Assembly (NCBI GenBank): GCA_029747585.1
Contig: JAPEVF010001082.1
Location: forward strand, 1 to 14,204
Length of the DNA: 14,204 nucleotides
DNA from: Pleurotus djamor
Taxonomy: Eukaryota > Basidiomycota > Agaricomycetes > Agaricales > Pleurotaceae
Direction: 5' to 3'
Below, one piece after another: positions 7,965 to 14,204 of the stretch (positions within the stretch are counted from its first letter, which is position 1; every line of letters starts with the position of its first letter). Under the pieces are notes generated by a model. That model worked only from the letters and a program-made list of their open reading frames with translations. It ran no database searches and was not told the DNA's origin. A program made the position numbers and the translations under genes.

Positions 7965-8140
7965 GCTCAGGCATCGTTCATGCGGAGGGACTCGTATGAT
8001 CTACGACTTAAGAACCTACTTCTCAATGACAATGTGAGTCTTTCTTTTTTTGTTCTTCCTGAAATCTGCGATCAGTCCTTATGTGTTACTTTTGATAGGG
8101 CTACGCTCGAACTTTGAGAGTCTTATCACACCCGGCTGCC
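7965..8140 (+). repeat. Diverged duplicated segment, copy B (partner at 3655-3880)
   Basis: This copy carries the exact GCTCAGGCATCGT (7965-7977), TTCTCAA, GTGAGTCT (8034-8041), a T-rich tract, ACTTTTGATAGGG and CTTATCACACCCG in the order seen in copy A. An intron of about 65 nt (8034-8098) would join RRDSYDLRLKNLLLNDN to GYARTLRVLSHPAA before a stop. It lies just upstream of the F-box gene on the other strand. The LRLKNLLL and TLRVLS pieces would suit a leucine-rich protein, but this is only an impression. Confidence 0.5.
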
Positions 8141-8709
8141 TGAAGCTCGCAGCTGAGAAGAGGGGATAGGTCCTCCGACTTCTTGGGACGCTCGTTGTCC
8201 GACTTGACCGTTCAAACTGCGAGCTGGAAGAGGAGGACGCTATGACGATGAAGAACGGAAAGAGGGATGAGGAAGAAGAAAGGAGAGACGAGGAGGCTCC
8301 AGTAGAGGAGGTGGAACGGACGACCGGATACCTGCATTGGAGCCAACGCGCCTCTTTGCCGTCAACGAGAGCCCAGCGCGCAGTACCCCGTACCCATCAC
8401 ACCGTTAAGCGAGAAGGAACATCGATATCTGGCCTTATAGAGTATACACCGCAATCCAACATCGATTCATCCTTCAACTCTCCAGCTCTCCAGCTCCAGG
8501 ATCTCGCCCTGGTGCCAAACTTCCCTGGCGGCGCATCACATATACACCCACCTCCCCCTCCTCTCTTGTGCATATCGATGGACGGTGTAGTCATCTGCGC
8601 TCGCATTTCCTTTCGTTCTTTTTTGGTTTCACGCGGTGGTGGTGCGAACCATCAAAGTTGAAGCGTCGAACCACCGGATCATGTGACTAGACCAATGTGA
8701 AGGGGATGA
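8141..8709. other. Non-coding stretch with purine-rich tract, left flank of hAT insertion
   Basis: Positions 8222-8330 are G/A-rich (GAGGAAGAAGAAAGGAGAGAC) and end at GACGACCGGATACC, resembling the 4838-4980 tract and its ACCGGAT. A repeated CTCCAGCTCTCCAGCTCCAG lies near 8480-8500 and a CCACCTCCCCCTCCTC run near 8550. No gene is supported; the frames here are low-complexity. Confidence 0.4.
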
Positions 8710-8717
8710 TGAAGGAG
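8710..8717 (+). repeat. Left 8 bp target-site duplication of the hAT element
   Basis: TGAAGGAG is identical to 13166-13173. An 8 bp duplication is the hallmark of hAT insertion. The target lies in a purine-rich tract. Confidence 0.93.
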
Positions 8718-8732
8718 TAGTGATGTCAAGGT
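8718..8732 (+). repeat. Left terminal inverted repeat of hAT
   Basis: TAGTGATGTCAAGGT matches the reverse complement of 13151-13165 exactly; similarity continues weakly (CAGGT versus TCGGT). The T/C-A-G-T-G start is usual for hAT ends. Confidence 0.93.
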
Positions 8733-8905
8733 CAGGTCACGGACTTTGGTTCGAACCCGAACCTTTGCAAACCTGACCACCGTTCAGCGTTCAAGTCAGG
8801 CATCTGGGGTGGACCGAACCATCAGTTCGGTCATCGGTCACCCGATTCAGCCAGTCATGTGAACGTCACATGAACGCGTGCGAACCTGAACTTCAGATCA
8901 ACAAC
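8733..8905 (+). repeat. Left subterminal repeat region of hAT
   Basis: It is crowded with short motifs of one type in both orientations: GGTTCGAACCCGAACC, AACCTGACC, GACCGAACC, CAGTTCGGTC, GCGAACCTGAAC, plus CATGTGAACGTCACATGAAC. Such clusters normally bind hAT transposase. The promoter of the transposase gene probably lies between here and 9265. Confidence 0.65.
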
Positions 8906-9265
8906 TAAGGACGAACGCGCTCATCATCTCTCCCTCCACTCCACTGCCGATGTCTTTGTGCCATTGTCCAGCTTCAACAACGGCCAAACGCTTCGTTCCC
9001 AATCCCCCTCGTCAGTCTTATTCATCAATGGCTCACCATTCCGTATGCCTTCTTATCATCCACAGCTTTTCTTATCAATTTCCAATATCCTACATGTTCC
9101 TGCAAGTATGACGGCCAGAATGCCTGGCGTCGCCGGCTCCTTTGGGTGGATAATCAATGGGTTTTTGTCATACCATCTCGGTGCGCCGACGCCATCCCGC
9201 TTCCTTCTTGAAGGCTTTATTAATCTTGGTATCTCTAGCTAAATTTCCCACCTCTTCTCGTCAAG
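8906..9265 (+). promoter_or_regulatory. 5' untranslated / promoter region of the transposase gene
   Basis: CT-rich sequence (CATCATCTCTCCCTCCACTC near 8920), common just upstream of fungal start codons, leads to the transposase ATG. No TATA box was identified. A 94-codon frame at 8958-9242 lacks an ATG start and does not resemble a transposase, so it is taken as untranslated. Confidence 0.4.
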
Positions 9266-12200
9266 ATGGAGGCCTGTGCTCTCGATGCCCACGGAAACTT
9301 CCTCCCCGCCTCTCAAATCAACTTCTTCCATGACCCCGACGACGACGTCCCCATNCTCTGGCCCTGATGCTCAACCACCTGGCTTGCCTGAGAATGGCAT
9401 CGGGCAACCTCCGCCAATCCATCCTCTCTTCTCCAACGCCAAACGCGCACAAGTTGTTGGTGGTGCACGTCGAGCTTCGGCGCGTACCCTGAAACCATCA
9501 GCTCGTCTCACCGACCCCAACAACGCAGAGGTCCATTCGGCTCCAGGGAAGCGCAAGGCAAACGACGCCCCCTCTTCTTCAGCCAGTCGCCGCCTCTTCC
9601 GTCGCGACTCCACCACCAGCAACGATGAGATGCAGGTAGATGATGTTGCAGAGGTCCCACCCCCTGAAACCGACCCCGAAACCGACACCGACTATACTTG
9701 CGACCTCAGCGAACCCGATGTGGGAGCTCTCCCTAGGGACCCCCAGGATGATGCTGACGACTCTGATGCTGAGGCGCTCTATGCGTCTGTCAAGGCTATG
9801 GCTGATGCTGATCGAAAGGTGTGTGTGTACGTCACTGGTCAAACAACTTGTAGATTAACCTTTTCCTGGGGTAGATGATCAAGGAATCACGTCCGAAACA
9901 AGAACGGTCTGCGGATATTCGTACGATCTTCAAACCTGACTCTAAGCGGATCAACCCCGATACTGGTAAGGAGCAGGCAGGATCTTGGTGCAAGGTATGC
10001 ATGTAAGTCATTCCTATGTTTGTCCTATGTAATTTCTCGCGTTTATCTGGGGTTTTGTAGGAAGAATAAGTCCATTCCGCAAAAGGACTGTTTCTTTACT
10101 GGGTCTATCAGCACATTGCGCACGCACATTGCTCGGTGAGCATGGTTTGTTCCCTTGTTGAATTCCCGCTAAGACTCTCATCTAGACGAAAGGATCACGT
10201 CGATATTTATAAGGAGAAATGTGCTGAGCTTGGTATCCCCCCTAACTGGCGCGCCCTTGCGAATGAGAAAGAGCCCAGCGTCGACGATAGGTAAATATCA
10301 TCTTCTTTTAGATGATTTGCTGGTTACTAATATATAGTCGCTAGACTCACGCAAACTAATCTTGACGGTATCGTGTCACGCCAGCCTCGCCTCCCTCCCT
10401 TCACCACCGATGGGCTGCTAGACTATATTGTCGAGCTTGTCACTACTCAGGATGAGGTAAAGTCACCCTTTGTTGTCATCGTTCAGTGTGATCAAATTAG
10501 CTCACTCATTTTTCATAGGCATTTCGTCTTGTGGACCAAGGCCCATTCCGGCGACTCCTCAAATATGTACGGCCAACCCTGTCTGATGACGATATCCCCC
10601 ATCGAAACACCATCCGAACGGAGGTTCTCGAACGAGCAAGGGCTGTGGAGACGAAGATCAGAGATGTACTCAAGGTCTGTCAGCACAATCTCCTCCTACC
10701 ATATGTACTCCCTGACCGAGTCAATGTCATCAGGACATTCCTTCGAAAGTATCATTCACATTCGACGCTTGGACCTCCGACCCGGCAGACCCTTACCTCT
10801 CGGTTACTGGCCACTACATTGCAGCGCCTCCCGATTCCCCCAATGACTGGTCATTGAAGTCCGAGCAGCTTGCGTTCGTCCCAATCACTGGTAACCATAG
10901 CGGCAAGAATATCGGGAACATTCTCGTTCGAGTAATCGATCGATACCAGATCCGGGAAAAGGTTGAAGCCTTCGCTTCCGTGATAGAAGTTACTGACTTC
11001 TTATCCATCTTTTTAGGTTGGATGGTTTACTTCCGATAACGCATCGAACAATGATACCGCGATGAAAGCGGTTGCGGAGGAACTCGATGGTTGGGATGAT
11101 AAATCGCATCGCGTCAGGTGAGGACATTTTTTGTCACTGGTTCGCCATCTTATGTTAGTTCCTTAGATGCATGGAACACAGTATCCATCTTGCCGCAAGC
11201 CACCTTGTATCGGATATCGCTCCCACAACTACAAAGAATATCATCACAAAGGCACGCTTGGCTCTTGAGAAGATTGGCAAGAAGCAGCAAACGGATTTGG
11301 ATGCGATCGAAAGTGCGATCGCGAACTTTGCCCTCGATGATGAATACGACGATGATGGTGATGGCGGTGATGGCGGTCCTCCAAGTGGTGATGGCGATGG
11401 GTCCGAGGCTGCGGATGCTCTTGGGAAGGCCCTATCACTTGTCAAGCAGGTACTGTCCCCTTATGATGTGTTGTTGTCGTTGCTCTCGCTCTAATGGATG
11501 TTTGGGCAGATTCGGCTATCCCCTCAAGCGCGTGCATACTTTGCTACGTGTTGTGTTCATGAGAACATACCACCCCTTGTTTTGTTGACATGGGTTCGCA
11601 CTCGCTGGGCTTCATTAGCAACCTTTCTCGAGCGGCTGATTTTGCTGCGCCCGGTACGTCCCTGATCACCTTCCTGTGCTATAAATGCCCAATAGCTGAA
11701 TGTCTCGCTCCCTGCAGGCCGTAAACCACTTCATCCAGACTGCCGATGACAGTGAAGAAGTTCCAGACCTCAAGAACAAGACATACGCTACCTTCCGGCT
11801 TACCAAGAGGGACTGGGAGAAGCTTACTACCATTCACGAAGCTCTACAAGTATACCTTCACGCCTAGACACCNTTTTTTCATCTCATGTATCTACTGTAG
11901 GAGCCTGCCAGCGCTACTCAATCGTTTTCCGCCGAGCGACACCCCACATTATGGCGTGTAATCCCTGTCCTTGAATTTCTTTTCCAACGCTGGCAATCGA
12001 TGGCGGCTCTTCCTCGTTACAACGACATCGAATCACCGCTCCAGGCGGCACTTACCAACTTACACAAGTGGTACCAGAAGCTCGATGACACTGATGTCTA
12101 TTTCATTTGCCTTGGTATGTCACCTTTTAGCTCGCATCACTTGTAGTTCAATCCTTACCTGCCTCGCTCAGTCCTTGAACCCACGATCAAGATGGCCTAC

Positions 12201-12924
12201 GCCGAGTCGATTTGGGACCAGAAGTTTATCAAGGCAGGGAAGAAGCAACTAGAGAAAGTAGTATGTGGTTGTCGCCTTCTTTATCTCCGTACGTACTAAT
12301 CTCGTTTTGGGTAGTTTGACGCATACTATGGGAAAGCCCCCACAAGCCCTCCCGCCCTCCCGAAACCATCAAACGGCACTACTCTCAGCCTTCGTATGAG
12401 CTTTTCCTTGTCTAAGAGGTCTTCTTTCTCATAACATATGGTCAGCCAACGCCTCTGGGGTCCAATATGGCCATGCTTGGATGCGCTCTCAGGTGCAGTC
12501 TAGGAGTGAAGCAGAGAGTCAAAAGGCAAATCCTCGGGATGAGCTGAGATCGTACCTCAGTAGCCCGCTTGAAAGCGATGTACCTGATGTTGTCCATTGG
12601 TGGGGGGTAAGTCTGATCTTTCATTTCGACACCTTCCCTTCTCATCTCCCCTCATTTAAGCGTCACTCTTCTCAATATCCCACGTTGGCACGGATGGCAA
12701 GGGACTACCTAGCCATCCAAGGCTCAGCTACCCCGTCCGAACGTGCTTTTTCAAGTGCTGGGATTACTGGAACCGCGCGCCGCAATCGCCTAACCCCCAA
12801 GATGTTTGAAGCACTTCAAATACTCAAGGCGGCTTATAGGAATGGTCATACTTCGGCCGCAGATGAGGCCCAGAATAGTCTTGCTGTATCTCTTATGTAC
12901 GAAGATGAATCCGCCGAGATGTAG
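9266..12924 (+). CDS. hAT family transposase with BED zinc finger (16 exons)
   Basis: It cuts and inserts the surrounding element. Exons, in phase throughout: 9266-9818, 9875-10002, 10061-10135, 10186-10290, 10345-10456, 10519-10674, 10734-10961, 11017-11117, 11167-11449, 11510-11653, 11718-11849, 11901-12114, 12172-12260, 12315-12393, 12446-12606, 12661-12924; introns are 49-64 nt. The protein is about 940 residues. After a disordered Pro/Ser and acidic N-terminus comes a BED finger (WCKVC near 222; H-x6-H near 249). The RNase H-like core has FTFDAW (Asp near 387), WFTSDNASNN (Asp near 459) and VRTRWASLATFLERL (near 610). An acidic DDEYDDDGDGGDGG insert lies near 540. The hATC region has GSATPSERAFSSAG (Glu near 879). 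Start: ATG 9266 is open only if the N at 9355 is an extra base; otherwise ATG 9285 starts the same frame. The intron at 10962 has an unusual GTTGAA donor. Confidence 0.92.
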
Positions 12925-13150
12925 TAGTGTTTTGTATGGAGAATTTGCCGCTTTTTGGCCTAACCCCTATCGCCCCTTTAGCCCCTATACTGCTAGAAGT
13001 CAAGTTCAAGGTTTGAACCCTTTTTGAACCTGAACCGAACCGGTTTTCAGTGAACTTATGGTCCAGTCCATGGTTCTATGGTTCATGTGAACCTAACTGA
13101 TAGTCAGGTTCTTGGTTCGCGGAAAATTCATGAAAACCTGACCAAACCGA
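12925..13150 (+). repeat. 3' untranslated and right subterminal repeat region of hAT
   Basis: The stop codon at 12922-12924 is followed by about 80 bp of untranslated sequence. A dense array of the element's own motifs follows: TTTGAACC, GAACCTGAACCGAACCGG, CATGGTTCTATGGTTCATG, TGAACC, CAGGTTCTTGGTTCG, AAACCTGACC, AACCGAACC. These mirror the left subterminal motifs and fit transposase binding. Confidence 0.65.
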
Positions 13151-13165
13151 ACCTTGACATCACTA
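13151..13165 (-). repeat. Right terminal inverted repeat of hAT
   Basis: ACCTTGACATCACTA is the exact complement of the left repeat and is followed at once by the TGAAGGAG duplication. Confidence 0.93.
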
Positions 13166-13173
13166 TGAAGGAG
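13166..13173 (+). repeat. Right 8 bp target-site duplication of the hAT element
   Basis: TGAAGGAG is identical to 8710-8717 and directly abuts the right terminal repeat. Confidence 0.93.
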
Positions 13174-13258
13174 GCGGAGGCGGAACTGGCGGAGACAAGG
13201 GCGAGGAGGAGGAGGTAGACGAATGAACGGACGAGGAAGAGGAAGAAAGGTCAGAGGG
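13174..13258 (+). repeat. Purine-rich tract at the hAT insertion site
   Basis: GCGGAGGCGGAACTGGCGGA and following GAGGAGGAGGAGG and GAGGAAGAGGAAGAAAGG continue the purine-rich left flank. The joined empty site would read as one short Glu/Ala/Arg-rich frame (MMKEAEAELAETRARRRR then stop). Confidence 0.55.
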
Positions 13259-13450
13259 TCAGATCTCCGTCCACGCAATCACGTCCGAGCAACGATCATA
13301 CTCTAAATTTGACAAGAAGGAATCAAACCCTCCGGGCCCGTATTTGGCATCTCTGGCTCCAACCACCTCGCAGCGACAATGAATAGCCTCAACGACGGGT
13401 TTCGTACTAGCTCCTTTCTCGTCGTCGACCCAGAGCCGCTCCATCATCAT
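13259..13450 (-). pseudogene. Possible terminal exon of an unrecognised minus-strand gene
   Basis: The minus strand is open for 63 codons from ATG 13450 to a stop at 13259. It includes ERLWVDDEKGASTKPVVEAI, then HCRCEVVGARDAKYGPGGFD and SFLSNLEYDRCSDVIAWTEI. The composition looks like a real protein end, and an upstream in-frame stop (TAG just before GGT CTT GGG ATG) means a full gene would need splicing. No domain was recognised. The hAT insertion lies about 90 bp past its stop, so it could affect its 3' end. Confidence 0.3.
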
Positions 13451-14010
13451 CCCAAGACCCTAGACTATGCTTCGTCCGTGGCACTTTCCTTCCATGAACG
13501 CCGTTTTCGCGGGTAATGGGGAAACGCAGAGATGAGAGGTTGAACTATGGACTCCACCGGCAGCTACTGTCAGTCACACGTAACTCATGGCATTGTCGAG
13601 CGCAGAGGATGAATCCGATTGCGTAGGAGGAACGAAGAGGCAGTTATGGTCGCCTTTCTGACGATGTCAACGACGACGTTGGCAAAAACGGCTTATGGCA
13701 CGATTACACGCCAGCTGAATAGTCGTTCGTTAACCCATCCGTAACGCCCTGTACCTACAGCCACTGCTCGGACTTGTCTGTCAATTGCAAGTTACCCATG
13801 ATACACACCTGTAATTTTGCCGGGCAAGTACAGAGATGTTATTCGCTCCTACGGGCTCTTTTGAGGCTCAGANGAGATACGTATATGAGTCTGTGGGCGG
13901 GCTGCCCTTGGTATAAGGATCGCGACCTAGGTTGGGCTAGGTGCGAAATGCGGGTTCGAGGGTCTCAAGGGACGAGGTACCCCGTGGGAGTGGTGGTGGT
14001 TGGTGGTTAA
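13451..14010. other. No supported feature
   Basis: Only short, poor-quality frames occur. The plus-strand frame at 13774-14010 has no ATG start at its beginning, contains an N at 13873 and ends in a GTGGTGGTTGGTGG repeat; it is not taken as a gene. Confidence 0.4.
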
Positions 14011-14204
14011 GGTGAGAACGCGAGCTCAAGCGCGAGAGCGCGAGCGCGTCAAGATGGGGGGAAACCCTTCGCGGGAGTGTATTGGGTGCGCGAGAGTTTG
14101 TAGGTAGGTATAATCGAGTCTTCTACATGTGGCATAGGCATAAAACATATAAATACAATGAATGAGGTGGCATAGGCAGGAGAAATGGAAGATAAGCATA
14201 GGAA
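14011..14204 (+). repeat. Low-complexity GCGCGAGC run and short direct repeat
   Basis: Positions 14017-14050 are made of GCGCGAG/AGCGCGAG words. TGGCATAGGCA occurs at 14130-14140 and 14168-14178, 38 bp apart, with AT-rich DNA between. No gene was seen before the window edge. Confidence 0.5.

Larger units (their letters stand above)
8718..13165 (+). mobile_element. Complete hAT DNA transposon, 4,448 bp
   Basis: Perfect 15 bp terminal inverted repeats (TAGTGATGTCAAGGT) are directly bordered by an exact 8 bp duplication, TGAAGGAG. Inside is a single plus-strand transposase gene with BED finger, RNase H-like core and hATC dimerisation region. Roughly 190 bp at each end are rich in GAACC/GGTTC/AACCTGA words, typical of subterminal transposase-binding repeats. 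Exact duplication, intact termini and a readable 16-exon gene argue that it is young and may be autonomous. Removing it and one TGAAGGAG leaves a continuous purine-rich sequence (GATGATGAAGGAGGCGGAGG). Confidence 0.93.

Noticed and set aside
8081..8116. VTFDR...L stop motif shared by 8081-8116 and 3827-3856 as a conserved C-terminus
   Set aside because: The same bases read better as the 3' end of an intron (T-rich, GATAG/GACAG acceptor), so the shared peptide may be only a conserved splice region; kept as a DNA-level repeat.
8958..9242. 94-codon plus-strand frame upstream of the transposase
   Set aside because: It has no ATG at its start and its composition does not resemble a transposase domain. 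It lies in the expected untranslated/promoter region.
9371..9842. Long minus-strand frames opposite transposase exon 1
   Set aside because: They are antisense shadows of a coding exon with biased composition; the plus strand has the in-phase spliced gene.
11155..11445. Minus-strand Pro/Ser- and His-rich frames
   Set aside because: They arise from the reverse of the GATGGTGATGG repeat within transposase exon 9.

Overview
The window looks like a repeat-rich, gene-poor stretch of a basidiomycete genome, most likely an Agaricomycete. Three things point there: genes split by many 49-64 nt GT..AG introns, a fungal-type hAT transposase gene, and an F-box/leucine-rich protein of the kind mushrooms carry in large families. 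No bacterial or viral genes, rRNA, convincing tRNA or CRISPR array were seen. All gene models are by-eye translations with inferred splice sites; no database search was run.

Left part (1-3181). Positions 1-240 and 517-756 are inverted copies of each other with one mismatch in 240, facing each other across a 276 bp spacer that looks coding on the minus strand. The inner tip of each arm (GCATCAGGAAAA...) recurs at 2337, so 517-2337 is best read as one 1.8 kb AT-rich terminal-inverted-repeat element. Positions 1-240 are then the end of a second, inverted copy cut by the window edge. The 2337 end lies at the cut end of an intron-bearing minus-strand gene (3181 to 2338), which also carries a frameshift at a run of six A's.

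Middle part (3182-8709). Decayed or unrecognised coding pieces surround one clear host gene, a minus-strand F-box protein with leucine-rich segments (7386 to 5823) carrying one frameshift and no clear start codon. Two diverged copies of one segment (about 3655-3880 and 7965-8140) share an intron-like structure. Several purine-rich tracts occur here.

Right part (8710-13173). A complete 4,448 bp hAT transposon has 15 bp perfect terminal inverted repeats, an exact 8 bp target duplication (TGAAGGAG) and GAACC/GGTTC-rich subterminal regions. Its 16-exon transposase gene encodes about 940 residues with BED finger, RNase H-like core and hATC domain. It appears intact once an N at 9355 is treated as a spurious extra base. 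Beyond it (13174-14204) lie one possible minus-strand exon and low-complexity DNA.
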